DNA of 13,446 bases. Origin: an uncultured Collinsella sp. GTDB lineage: Bacteria; Actinomycetota; Coriobacteriia; Coriobacteriales; Coriobacteriaceae. Below are positions 5,904 to 13,446 of the stretch, piece by piece. Under the pieces are notes generated by a model, which was not told the DNA's origin, made no database searches, and worked only from the letters and a program-made list of their open reading frames with translations. The position numbers were made by a program, and so were the translations under genes. Every line of letters begins with the position of its first letter. Position 1 is the stretch's first letter. Location of the stretch: contig CAUEQX010000043.1 in NCBI GenBank assembly GCA_959020035.1, positions 1 to 13,446 on the forward strand, in the 5' to 3' direction.

Positions 5904-8093
5904 CTAAATCAATTTGGTTGACTCCAGTTTTTCGATGATCCAGTCGTTGGCTTTGATGACCGGGCGGCGGAAGACGACGCCCAGTGCCAGCGACGGAATC
6001 AGATAGCTCGCCAGAATGCCTAGCTCAATCCAGTACTCCATGTGGTACGCACCGGCCATGGCGGCATGCATGGCGTTGATGCCGTGGGTGAACGGCAGGA
6101 ACGGATAGATCGCCTGGAACACGGGGCCGGTCATCTCGATGGGGAACGTGCCGCCCGAACCGCCGACCTGCATGACCAGCAGCACGACGGCGAGCGCCTT
6201 GCCGATATCGCCAAACGAAACCGTAAGCGTGTAGACGATATTGGAGAACACGAGACTCGCGACCCAGCCCGCCAGCACAAACTGCAGCGGGTCGTCGCAC
6301 TGGATGCCAAAGAACAGGATGTCGCCCGCACACACGAGCGTTGCCTGCAGCAGGGCCAGACCGCCAAAGAACAGGTAGCGGCCCAGGTAGATCTCGTGCA
6401 GGCGCACGGGGATGAGCTCGTTGATAAGCTCATCGTCAACCGAGACCTTCATCATGGCCGCCAGCACAATCGAGCCCACCCAGAGCGACAGAATCGTGTA
6501 GAACGGTGCCATGGCCGAACCGTAGTTGCGGATCGGATAGACCGGCTTGCGATCGAGCGCGACGGGGCCGGAAAGCGACACGGCCAGACCCTCGGGATCA
6601 TTGCCGATCATCGTCTTGATCGTAGCGAGGTCATCCGACATCAAGGCGCCGTCGAGCTCGTCCTTAAACGCACTGATCTTGTCCGACGCCTCGCCCAGCT
6701 GATCAGAAGCCTTGTTGACCAGCTTTGCAGCCTTGGAGAGGCCCTTTGCCAGCGAACCGGATGCGTCGGTCAGGCCGTCTACGGCGCTATCCAGATCGCC
6801 CGAGATACCATCGAGCGAGTCTAGAATGCCCGAGACGGTCTTCTTGAGCTCCTTGGCCTTAACCGAGAACGGGGAATCGTAATCGGATTTGGCGCCCGCG
6901 ATGCCGGCCTTGGCATCGGCGATGGCCTGATCGACCTCGGCACGCGACTTATTAACCTCTGCCATGCTGTCAGAGAGAGACTTCGCGGTGGCCGTCAAGT
7001 CCTTGGCGTTGTTGCGATACTCCACAGCAATCCTGCTCAGCGATGTTGCCACAGACTTGAGGCTGTCCTGGAGTTTTTCGTCAGTCACCTGATCGGCAAA
7101 GCTGCGGAGCTGGTCGGCCGTGGCGTCGATATCGTCGGCACGCGTGTTGAGCGCCGCCGCGGCATCGTTGAGCTGGGACACTGTAAGGTCGACATGTTGA
7201 TTCGCGGCATCAAATGCCTTCGCAAGCTCGGCGGACACGTTGTCAAACGAGCCCGCGCTTCCGTCAATCGCGGCATTGATGGCGTCGTTGGCGTCCTTCA
7301 GCGCTTCCTTGGAATCGCTAATACCGCTCTTGACATGCTCCATCAGCTGCTTCGTTGACTCATCGACCGTGCCCGTCTGCTTGAGCATGCCGCTCGCCGA
7401 CGTCAGCGAATCGGACGTGGAGCTCAAAATGCCCGCCAGCGACGAAGCATTTGCCCGAACGTCTCGCAGGTCCTCAATCGAATCGCCGAGCGTCGAGGAC
7501 AGGTTGGCGATAAAGTTACCCACCTGGTCGGTGCTCATGTAATCGAGCAGGCTGGACACCGTCTTAAGACCGATCGTCGTAATGGTCTCGGTAAAAGTTT
7601 TGTTAACCTGGCTCTGGACGGCGCTCGAACCCTTCTCGGTCACGATCTGCGCAATGGCGTTGGCCTTCTGATTCTCGTAGAACTCGATATCGGCATGCTT
7701 CACGTCGGTCGAGAAAAGCGTCATCATGTCAGCGCTAAACGTTTTGGGGATAACGACGGCAGCATAGTACGCGCCCGACTTAACGCCCTCGATAGCCTTT
7801 TCGCGATTGTTGAGCACAACCCAATCGAAGCTCTCGTTGCCGCGTAGGGTGGCGGTCACGTTTTCGCCCACGTTAACCTCGACGGGGATCAAATCGCTCT
7901 CGTAACCCTCATCGGTGTTGACCACGGCGATCTTAAGATTGCCGGTGTTGCCGTACGGATCCCAGCTGCCGGCGATGTTAAACCACGCGTACAGACACGG
8001 TACGATAATGAGGCCCATCACGACAACCAAGCCGATCACGGAGCGAGACACGTTTTGGACATCGCGCTTAAACAGATGCAGGATGTTCTTCAT
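5904..8093 (-). CDS. YhgE/Pip family membrane protein (second of tandem pair)
   Basis: A 729-residue envelope protein of the YhgE/Pip family, which includes the lactococcal phage-infection protein Pip and is related to YueB/EsaA; the cellular role is poorly known. Family layout is clear: one N-terminal helix (18-40) followed by the conserved YAWFNIAGSWDPYGNT; a large presumed extracellular region (about 40-520) with YYAAVVIPKTFS near its start and a long, Ser/Ala/Asp-rich, helix-prone stretch likely to form coiled coil; then five C-terminal helices (about 525-548, 573-597, 604-625, 633-650, 687-708) with the ABC-2-permease-like PIEMTGPVFQAIYPFLPFTHGIN. No ATPase or catalytic motif is seen. 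ATG 8093 abuts the TAA of the upstream paralogue, and its ribosome site AAAGGAGGTGA lies inside that gene, so translation is probably coupled. A shared terminator follows. Confidence 0.92.
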   Translation of the reverse strand: MKNILHLFKRDVQNVSRSVIGLVVVMGLIIVPCLYAWFNIAGSWDPYGNTGNLKIAVVNTDEGYESDLIPVEVNVGENVTATLRGNESFDWVVLNNREKAIEGVKSGAYYAAVVIPKTFSADMMTLFSTDVKHADIEFYENQKANAIAQIVTEKGSSAVQSQVNKTFTETITTIGLKTVSSLLDYMSTDQVGNFIANLSSTLGDSIEDLRDVRANASSLAGILSSTSDSLTSASGMLKQTGTVDESTKQLMEHVKSGISDSKEALKDANDAINAAIDGSAGSFDNVSAELAKAFDAANQHVDLTVSQLNDAAAALNTRADDIDATADQLRSFADQVTDEKLQDSLKSVATSLSRIAVEYRNNAKDLTATAKSLSDSMAEVNKSRAEVDQAIADAKAGIAGAKSDYDSPFSVKAKELKKTVSGILDSLDGISGDLDSAVDGLTDASGSLAKGLSKAAKLVNKASDQLGEASDKISAFKDELDGALMSDDLATIKTMIGNDPEGLAVSLSGPVALDRKPVYPIRNYGSAMAPFYTILSLWVGSIVLAAMMKVSVDDELINELIPVRLHEIYLGRYLFFGGLALLQATLVCAGDILFFGIQCDDPLQFVLAGWVASLVFSNIVYTLTVSFGDIGKALAVVLLVMQVGGSGGTFPIEMTGPVFQAIYPFLPFTHGINAMHAAMAGAYHMEYWIELGILASYLIPSLALGVVFRRPVIKANDWIIEKLESTKLI

Positions 8094-10910
8094 TTATGCC
8101 TCACCTCCTTTGGAGTGCTTGCCAAGCGCGGTGGTATCTCCATCATTTGTGGCTGTGCTGTCGCTGCCCTGAGATTTATGGTGCGAGCCGATATGCGTCA
8201 AGCGGCGCGTGGACTGATCGCCGCCCTTGGCACCACGCTCGCTGGCATTCAGGCCAAACATATGGCGGGCGGCAGGAATGGCGGCCGTGTGTTCGCGCAT
8301 CTCGCGACGCAGGTCCTCATCCGAAAGCGCCGAGATGCGCATCTGGGTATTGAGGCTCGCGCGGATATATTCGATATTGATAAGCCAGCCGCAGATGGCA
8401 ATAACCGAGATGATCCAAATGACAAGCAGGATGATCTTGCCGTTATTGTCGATATCGAGAACCGTCGACAGGACAAAGAGCAGGACCTGAACGCCCACCA
8501 CGGCGGCAAAACCGCCCTTGATGTAGTACGGGTAGCGATGTTCAAAGGCGACCGCATGATCGAGCAGTTCGCGACGGTACGAATCGGAATCGAGCATGAC
8601 GCGCATGGCCGTGCGCAGCGAGTAGCGCTGGCGCGGCAGGTCGTTGGACTCGCAAATCATCATACCGGTCGTGGAGAGCTGTTTGTCAAAGAGCAGGTTA
8701 AGGTTGAGCAGCAGCGGACGCAGCTGCAGGCCGATAAAGAGTGCCACGATCAAGAACACGCCCAGAATGCACAGGTTAAACAGGTAGTTGAACGAATACA
8801 TGCCGCCGACCGTCTCGCGCAGCAGATTGATGCCGTAGGTAAAGGGCAGCAGCGGGTGCAGCCACTGGAAGAAGCCGGGCATCATCTCGATGGGGTACAT
8901 GCCCGACGAACCCGGGATCTGCACGATGACGAGAATGACGCCGATAGCCTTGCCGATATGCTTAAACGTGGTGGACAGCGCATAGATGATATTGACGTAG
9001 GTGAACGAAATGGCGATGCCGCCCAGCACGAACAGCAGTGGGTTGACGCACTGTACGCCAATGACCAAATCACCCACCGTAACGATGATGGCCTGCAACG
9101 CGCCCAGGATCACCAGGAGCATCCAACGGCCGAAGTAGCCCTGGCGCGCCGTAAAGCTGCCAATGCCCTCGCGATCGACCTCAAGCTTGTAGATGGCGAT
9201 GAGTACGTAACCGCCCACCCAAAGCGCCAGATTAGTGTAGAAGGGAGCGATGCCCGAACCAAAGCTCTTGACCGGATAGATCGACTTGGACGTCAACTCA
9301 ACCGGAGATGCCATAAAGTCGGCAACGTCATTGACATCGACGCCCATCAGATCAGCCAGCTCGCCCATGGACTCGGAGGTCTGCAGCGCCGCGATGTCAT
9401 TGGCGGCGGTTGCAAGCTTGTCCTGGACCTTGGCAAGCGAGGAATCGGTCTGGGACAGCGTGGTCTTGGCCTGGCCGAGCGTAGCGCTAAGCTGCGCCAC
9501 CGTGCCGCGCGCAGTTGCAAGTGTAGGTGTCATACCCGAGACGATACCGGTCAGGTCGCCCGAAACGGCAGCAAAAGAGTCGAGCGCGCTCGAGGCCTTC
9601 GGCAGCGCGTTTTGGCCCAAGTCCGTCTGGGCTTGGCCAAGGTTGGTCGCACCGGTATGAATTGCGTTATTGATAGCGTCACTGGCACCCGAAACAGCCG
9701 CTGCGTCATTCGCCATGGCGCTCGACTGCGCGGACAGACCGTCCTTGATGCTCTGAAGCTTTTCATTCTGCTCTCGAAGCAAATCGATGGTCGATACAAT
9801 GCGCGCGTCAATTTCCTCGGAACCTGTCGACGTGTCATTGGCGAGAATCTCCAAGTGCCCGATAACGGCCTTATTGTGGTCGATCGTCGCTTGAAGAGAC
9901 TCGAGCGAGTTGTCGATACGGGTGGTCGTAGATGTGACCGCGCCCGTCAGCTTGCCGATGGCAGCGTTCGCAGAGGCCGACGTCTTGGTGAGCGCAAGGC
10001 TGCCTTCCGAGAGCGCCTTGGAGAGCGAGGCGATAGAGTTGCCCGCCGTGGTGCGAGCTTCGCTCAGCAGGTCGTTGCCCTGGGAGATCGCCTGCGTCAG
10101 CGACGGTGCCTGGCCTTGCAAGCCGGCAAGTGCCGCATCAGCCGAGGCGATAGCGCCACTCGTCTTATCGATGGCGGCATTCATATCGCCAATCGAATCG
10201 CGCACCTCGCCCAAGGTGTCGGACGCCTCGGACACCGAACTTGCCAACGAGTCCTGAGTCTGGGTTGCCTTGTCCTTTAAATCGACACCGGCATCCTTGG
10301 CGATACCGGCAACAGTCTTGCCTACCGTAGAGACAAATTCCGAGTTGATCTGCTCCTCGATGGTGTTTGCACCGGTATCGGTAACCTTGGGCGCAATGGC
10401 GCTCTTCTTCTCATTGACGTAGTACGTGAGCTTGGGCTGATGGTAGTTGCCGTCGAGCATCGAAACCAGGTTATCCGAGAAGTTCTTGGGAATCACGATA
10501 GCGGCATAGTACTCGCCGCTCTCGACGCCCTCCTTGGCATCGGCCGTCGAGTCGACGAACGTCCAGCCCAACTGATGATTCTCCTTGAGCTGGTCGACCA
10601 CTTTGTCGCCAGCGTTGAGCTCACCCACCAAGTCGTTTTGGGTGCCTCGATCGTTGTTGGCGATAGCAATCTTGATGCCTTGGGTGTTTCCATACGGATC
10701 CCAGTTTGCCACGATGTTATACCAGGCATACAGCGAGGGAATAACGCACACGCCTAGGGTAACCACCAGGGCGACGGGGTTCACAAGCAGTCGCTTAATG
10801 TCGCGCTTAAATATCGCAAAGGACACCTTTGCATTGGATAGTTTGCTGCCGAGACTCACGCTTGGACCATCCATCCTGTCGTTAAATCGAATCGTACTAT
10901 CGACAACCAT
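8094..10910 (-). CDS. YhgE/Pip family membrane protein with C-terminal extension (first of tandem pair)
   Basis: A 938-residue paralogue of the downstream gene. It shares the N-terminal helix (41-67) with YAWYNIVANWDPYGNT, EYYAAIVIPKNFS, a long helix-prone extracellular region to about 545, and a five-helix C-terminal block (about 552-573, 595-618, 625-646, 652-669, 709-728) with PIEMMPGFFQWLHPLLPFTYGIN. It then continues for about 210 residues not found in its partner: a charged linker, two more helices (about 800-818 and 824-846) and a hydrophilic, His/Ser/Gly-rich tail, predicted cytoplasmic. The start is uncertain. ATG 10910 has no visible ribosome site; ATG 10874 and GTG 10862 are in frame, the latter with AGGATGG at a workable distance. 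Trimming would remove 12-16 residues outside the conserved region. A -10 box and palindrome lie upstream. Function is unknown. Confidence 0.9.
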   Translation of the reverse strand: MVVDSTIRFNDRMDGPSVSLGSKLSNAKVSFAIFKRDIKRLLVNPVALVVTLGVCVIPSLYAWYNIVANWDPYGNTQGIKIAIANNDRGTQNDLVGELNAGDKVVDQLKENHQLGWTFVDSTADAKEGVESGEYYAAIVIPKNFSDNLVSMLDGNYHQPKLTYYVNEKKSAIAPKVTDTGANTIEEQINSEFVSTVGKTVAGIAKDAGVDLKDKATQTQDSLASSVSEASDTLGEVRDSIGDMNAAIDKTSGAIASADAALAGLQGQAPSLTQAISQGNDLLSEARTTAGNSIASLSKALSEGSLALTKTSASANAAIGKLTGAVTSTTTRIDNSLESLQATIDHNKAVIGHLEILANDTSTGSEEIDARIVSTIDLLREQNEKLQSIKDGLSAQSSAMANDAAAVSGASDAINNAIHTGATNLGQAQTDLGQNALPKASSALDSFAAVSGDLTGIVSGMTPTLATARGTVAQLSATLGQAKTTLSQTDSSLAKVQDKLATAANDIAALQTSESMGELADLMGVDVNDVADFMASPVELTSKSIYPVKSFGSGIAPFYTNLALWVGGYVLIAIYKLEVDREGIGSFTARQGYFGRWMLLVILGALQAIIVTVGDLVIGVQCVNPLLFVLGGIAISFTYVNIIYALSTTFKHIGKAIGVILVIVQIPGSSGMYPIEMMPGFFQWLHPLLPFTYGINLLRETVGGMYSFNYLFNLCILGVFLIVALFIGLQLRPLLLNLNLLFDKQLSTTGMMICESNDLPRQRYSLRTAMRVMLDSDSYRRELLDHAVAFEHRYPYYIKGGFAAVVGVQVLLFVLSTVLDIDNNGKIILLVIWIISVIAICGWLINIEYIRASLNTQMRISALSDEDLRREMREHTAAIPAARHMFGLNASERGAKGGDQSTRRLTHIGSHHKSQGSDSTATNDGDTTALGKHSKGGEA
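8101..8111 (-). promoter_or_regulatory. near-perfect ribosome binding site within the upstream yhgE gene
   Basis: AAAGGAGGTGA on the minus strand lies ten bases before ATG 8093 and also encodes the last residues of the upstream paralogue. With the TAA-ATG junction it supports translational coupling and fixes the downstream start. Confidence 0.8.
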
Positions 10911-10965
10911 TGTAGTAGGCGCTTTAACGTCTCAAAGCACAATGGTGTTGAGTTTTGCGGGTAGC

Positions 10966-11001
10966 AATATACTACGAAGATGAGTTAACGTACAGTTGTA
11001 C
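10966..11001 (-). promoter_or_regulatory. candidate promoter and operator of the YhgE/Pip operon
   Basis: TATATT (minus strand, 10966-10971) is a plausible -10 box, about 55 bases before ATG 10910. The expected -35 position has no good hexamer but is overlapped by a palindrome, GTACA-GT-TGTAC (10990-11001), which also forms a GTACAGT tandem repeat with the next bases. A palindrome over the -35 region would suit a dimeric regulator of TetR type; such regulators often accompany yhgE genes, but none is present here. Confidence 0.35.
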
Positions 11002-11048
11002 AGTATCTTAAATTTCAGCAGGTCACAAAACCACAACCCGCACAAATA

Positions 11049-11077
11049 AATGATCCCTTGGGGACGGAGTGATCATT
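11049..11077. repeat. short palindromic intergenic element sharing 17 bases with 2596-2612
   Basis: AATGATC (11049-11055) is mirrored by GATCATT (11071-11077). The interior includes ATCCCTTGGGGACGGAG (11053-11069), identical to the copy at 2596-2612. Both copies sit just downstream of a minus-strand gene near a large hairpin. A dispersed non-coding repeat is likely. Confidence 0.55.
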
Positions 11078-11085
11078 CAAAAGGA

Positions 11086-11155
11086 AACGAGAGCGGAAAA
11101 TCTCTCACTTCAAGCCCGCATTCGAGCCAAAAGTGGGAGATTATCCACTCTCGTT
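11086..11155 (-). terminator. large hairpin terminator of htpG
   Basis: Arms 11086-11110 and 11131-11155 (25 bases each) match at 22 positions; in the minus-strand RNA one of the three differences is a G-U wobble. The loop is 20 bases. Downstream on the minus strand is TTTCCTTTTG. It lies 31 bases beyond the htpG stop. The length exceeds that of a typical terminator, so it may also be a repeat element that doubles as one. Confidence 0.6.
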
Positions 11156-11185
11156 CTAATCTAGTTACGGTGCCGTATCCCCGAA

Positions 11186-13210
11186 CTACATCAAGTTGCA
11201 AACAGCCGCCGCGAAGGCCACGGGGTCCTCGGGGAGGATGCCCTCGACCAGCAGGGCCTGATCGTAGAGCAAGCCTGAGTACTGCTTGATCTTGTCAGTG
11301 TCGCCCGCCTTCTGAGCAGCGACGAGCTTGGCAAAGACCGGGTGCTTGGCGTTGAGCTCGAGCACGCGCTGGCTCTTGGGCATACCGTCGGGCGCGCCCT
11401 CGGGTCCCTTCTGGAGCACCTTCTCCATCTCAAGCGAAAGCGGGCCCTCGGTGGTGATGCAAGCGGGGGCATCGGTCAGGCGCGCGGAGACGGCAACTTT
11501 CTCGACCTTGTCACCGAGCGCCTCCTTCATAGCGCTAAAGAGGTCCTCGTTTTCCTTGGTGGCGTCCTCGGCCTCCTTCTTCTCGTCCTCGGTCGCCAGA
11601 TCAAGATCGCCAGTCGCAACGTTCTTGAGCTCTAGATGACGATCCTCGACCTCGGGCTCGGCACCGTCGGCCACAGCCTTCTCGGCAGCCTCGCGGGCAG
11701 CATCGTCCTCGTAGACCTTGGGCATATCGGCGGCAACGTACTCACGCATGGCCTGGAAGGTGAACTCATCCACGTCCTGCGTCAGAAGCAGCACGTCATA
11801 GCCGCGGTCGAGCACGCCCTTTACCACGGGCATCTTGGCCAAGCGCTCACGCGAGTCGCCGGCGGCGTAGTAGATGGCCTTCTGATCCTCGGGCATGCCC
11901 TTGGCATACTCGGCCAGGGTAATCATCTTCTGTTCCTTGGCAGACCAGAACAGCAACAGATCGGCGAGCTCATCGGCCTTCATGCCATAACTCGAGTAGA
12001 TGCCGTACTTAAGGCCGCGGCCAAAGTTCTCAAAGAACTTCTCGTAGGCCTCGCGGTCGTTGTCACGCATATCCTCAAGGTCAGCGGTGATCTTCTTTTC
12101 CACACGCTTGGCGATGGCCTTGAGCTGACGGTTCTGCTGCAGCGTCTCGCGCGAGATGTTGAGCGACACGTCGGCGGAATCCACGACGCCGCGGACAAAG
12201 TTGTAGTAGTCGGGCAGCAGGTCGTCGCACTTCTCCATGATCAGGACGTTGGAGCTGTAGAGCGCCAGACCCTTCTCGTAGTCCTTGCTGTACAGATCGA
12301 ACGGCGCGCGTCCCGGCACAAACAGCAGGGCGTCATACTCGAGCGTGCCCTCGGCGTGGAAGCTGATGGTGCGCGCAGGATCGTCAAAGTCGTGGAACGT
12401 GGACTTGTAGAACTCGTCGTAGTCCTTCTGCTCGACATCGGAGCTGCGCTTCTTCCAGATCGGCGTCATGGAGTTGATGGTCTCAAGCTCCTGGTAGTCC
12501 TCGTACTCGGGCTTGTAATCGTCGCCGGCGTTCTCGGGCTTGGGTTTCTGGCGGCTCTTGGACACCATCATCTGAATCGGGTAGCGCACATAGTTGCTGT
12601 ACTGCTGAATCAGGCTCTTGAGACCCCACTCGGTCAGGAAGCGATCGTAGGTCTCGGCCTCGCCGTCGGCATCGAGCTTCTCGTTCTCGCGCAGCGTCAG
12701 GATGACATCGGTACCGTGCTCGGCGCGCTCGCCGTCCTCGATGGTGTAGCCCTCAAGACCGTCGGATTCCCACACATGGGCGACATCCTCGCCGTAGGCG
12801 CGGCTGACGACCTTCACATGGCTGGCGACCATAAAAGCCGAGTAGAAGCCCACGCCAAACTGACCGATGATGTCGACATCGGAGCCCTGCTGCTCGGCGT
12901 TCTCGGTCTTAAACTCCTCGGAGCCGGAATGGGCGATGGTGCCCAGATTGCGCTCCAGCTCCTCGGCGGTCATGCCAATGCCGTTATCCGAGATGGTAAT
13001 GGTGCGGGCGTCTTTATCAAAGGAGACGCGAATGGCCAGGTCGCCCTGGTCGATCTTGACGCTCGGGTCCTGCAGGCTCTTAAAGTTGAGCTTGTCGACG
13101 GCGTCGCTCGCGTTAGAGATAAGCTCGCGCAGGAAGATTTCTTTATTGGTGTAGATGGAGTTGATCATGAGGTCGAGCAGTTTTTTGCTCTCGGTCTTAA
13201 ATTGACGCAT
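11186..13210 (-). CDS. htpG: molecular chaperone HtpG (bacterial Hsp90)
   Basis: A cytosolic ATP-dependent dimeric chaperone. The 674-residue length is somewhat above the roughly 625 typical of E. coli-like HtpG. The GHKL ATPase domain is intact: RELISNASDAVDKL with catalytic Glu29 and Asn33, DNGIGM at 75-80 with the ATP-binding Asp75, NLGTIAHSG at 88-96, and GQFGVGFYSAF at 116-126. A short charged linker (about 213-240) precedes the middle domain, which includes TPIWKK and FVRGVVDSADVSLNISRETLQQ with the conserved catalytic-loop arginine. An acidic segment (AAREAAEKAVADGAEPEVED, then LATEDEKKEAEDATKENED) leads into the C-terminal dimerisation domain and probably accounts for the extra length. 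No eukaryotic MEEVD tail is present. ATG 13210 has AAAGGA about seven bases upstream. It seems monocistronic, with its own leader and terminator. Confidence 0.98.
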   Translation of the reverse strand: MRQFKTESKKLLDLMINSIYTNKEIFLRELISNASDAVDKLNFKSLQDPSVKIDQGDLAIRVSFDKDARTITISDNGIGMTAEELERNLGTIAHSGSEEFKTENAEQQGSDVDIIGQFGVGFYSAFMVASHVKVVSRAYGEDVAHVWESDGLEGYTIEDGERAEHGTDVILTLRENEKLDADGEAETYDRFLTEWGLKSLIQQYSNYVRYPIQMMVSKSRQKPKPENAGDDYKPEYEDYQELETINSMTPIWKKRSSDVEQKDYDEFYKSTFHDFDDPARTISFHAEGTLEYDALLFVPGRAPFDLYSKDYEKGLALYSSNVLIMEKCDDLLPDYYNFVRGVVDSADVSLNISRETLQQNRQLKAIAKRVEKKITADLEDMRDNDREAYEKFFENFGRGLKYGIYSSYGMKADELADLLLFWSAKEQKMITLAEYAKGMPEDQKAIYYAAGDSRERLAKMPVVKGVLDRGYDVLLLTQDVDEFTFQAMREYVAADMPKVYEDDAAREAAEKAVADGAEPEVEDRHLELKNVATGDLDLATEDEKKEAEDATKENEDLFSAMKEALGDKVEKVAVSARLTDAPACITTEGPLSLEMEKVLQKGPEGAPDGMPKSQRVLELNAKHPVFAKLVAAQKAGDTDKIKQYSGLLYDQALLVEGILPEDPVAFAAAVCNLM

Positions 13211-13240
13211 GTGCAGTCCTTTCGCGCTACCCCTGTCCGC

Positions 13241-13265
13241 AAAAACGGCCCGGTCGCCCGAGCCG
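13241..13265 (-). terminator. intrinsic-terminator-like hairpin in the htpG leader
   Basis: On the minus strand CGGCTCGG (13265-13258) pairs with CCGGGCCG (13253-13246), giving eight pairs including one G-U, closed by a GCGA (GNRA) tetraloop and followed immediately by TTTTT (13245-13241). It ends 31 bases before the htpG ATG. It may be an attenuator of htpG, or the terminator of an upstream gene beyond the right edge. Confidence 0.7.
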
Positions 13266-13296
13266 CATCGCAGACCTGCTATGTTCAGACTTAGAT

Positions 13297-13325
13297 TTTA
13301 TAACCCATTAGCGCGCATATATACA
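13297..13325 (-). promoter_or_regulatory. candidate htpG promoter
   Basis: TATAAA (minus strand, 13297-13302) lies 17 bases from TGTATA (13320-13325), a weak -35 match. The predicted start near 13290 would give a leader of about 80 bases containing the terminator-like hairpin. I looked for CIRCE (HrcA) and HAIR (HspR) heat-shock operators and saw neither. Bases 13349-13446 hold no recognisable gene. Confidence 0.4.
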
Positions 13326-13348
13326 TACGGAATCGAAAAACTGTATGT
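13323..13348. repeat. inverted repeat upstream of htpG
   Basis: ACATAC (13323-13328) is mirrored by GTATGT (13343-13348) across 14 bases, overlapping the proposed -35 position of htpG. The short arms could arise by chance in this AT-richer stretch; an operator is possible but not shown. Confidence 0.3.
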
Positions 13349-13446
13349 CTAAGCGCTCCAATGCGTCAATTGCCAAGGAGTGTCCCCAACCGCCGGCAGA
13401 GACGATATGAGCAGGACATAAAAACATTGAGAGCCCCTGCTGCATG

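Noticed and set aside
8055..10280. 741-codon plus-strand open frame opposite the long YhgE gene
   Set aside because: Low-complexity Arg/His/Gln-rich translation with no family motif; an antisense shadow caused by high GC content and codon bias of the real gene.
11636..13294. 552-codon plus-strand open frame opposite htpG
   Set aside because: Leu/Val/Gly-rich translation without domains; lies fully antisense to an unmistakable htpG.
13210..13446. Heat-shock operators (CIRCE or HAIR) upstream of htpG
   Set aside because: Looked for TTAGCACTC-N9-GAGTGCTAA and CTTGAGT-N7-ACTCAAG patterns; neither is present, only an unrelated ACATAC/GTATGT repeat.
13414..13446. Possible half of a terminator at the right edge
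   Set aside because: The minus strand reads GGGGCTCTCAATGTTTTT, which could be a 3' arm plus T run, but any partner arm lies outside the window.

Overview
The window looks like chromosomal DNA from a Coriobacteriia member, most likely a Collinsella-type gut actinobacterium. This rests on the high GC content, actinobacterial-style proteins and GC-rich intergenic palindromes; it is inference, as no database search was run. Every convincing gene is on the minus strand, so transcription runs from high to low coordinates. The long plus-strand frames are antisense shadows.

In transcription order (right to left): htpG (Hsp90 chaperone) has a leader containing a promoter, an inverted repeat and an intrinsic-terminator-like hairpin 31 bases before the start codon. 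A large terminator hairpin and a short palindromic repeat follow it. Next come two tandem YhgE/Pip-family membrane proteins of 938 and 729 residues. They are joined by an adjacent TAA-ATG junction and share one terminator, so they are almost certainly one operon. Then follow a DMT/EamA transporter with a textbook terminator, an M20D metallo-amidohydrolase with its own terminator, and a 149-residue MFS transporter remnant that seems to have lost most of its middle. After the remnant comes a 305-base gene-free stretch with three consecutive inverted repeats, then hisS (histidyl-tRNA synthetase). The 5' part of ppc (phosphoenolpyruvate carboxylase) runs off the left edge.

Most genes appear to be independent transcription units with their own terminator; the exception is the YhgE/Pip pair. 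Housekeeping genes (htpG, hisS, ppc) flank a small accessory set of envelope and transport genes (the YhgE/Pip pair, EamA, M20, MFS remnant). I see no CRISPR array, tRNA, rRNA, transposase or phage gene.

The most noteworthy items are: the asymmetric YhgE/Pip pair, in which only the first protein has a two-helix plus cytoplasmic-tail extension; the internally deleted MFS gene beside a cluster of palindromes; a 17-base sequence repeated in two intergenic palindromes about 8.5 kb apart; and the possible attenuator in the htpG leader.
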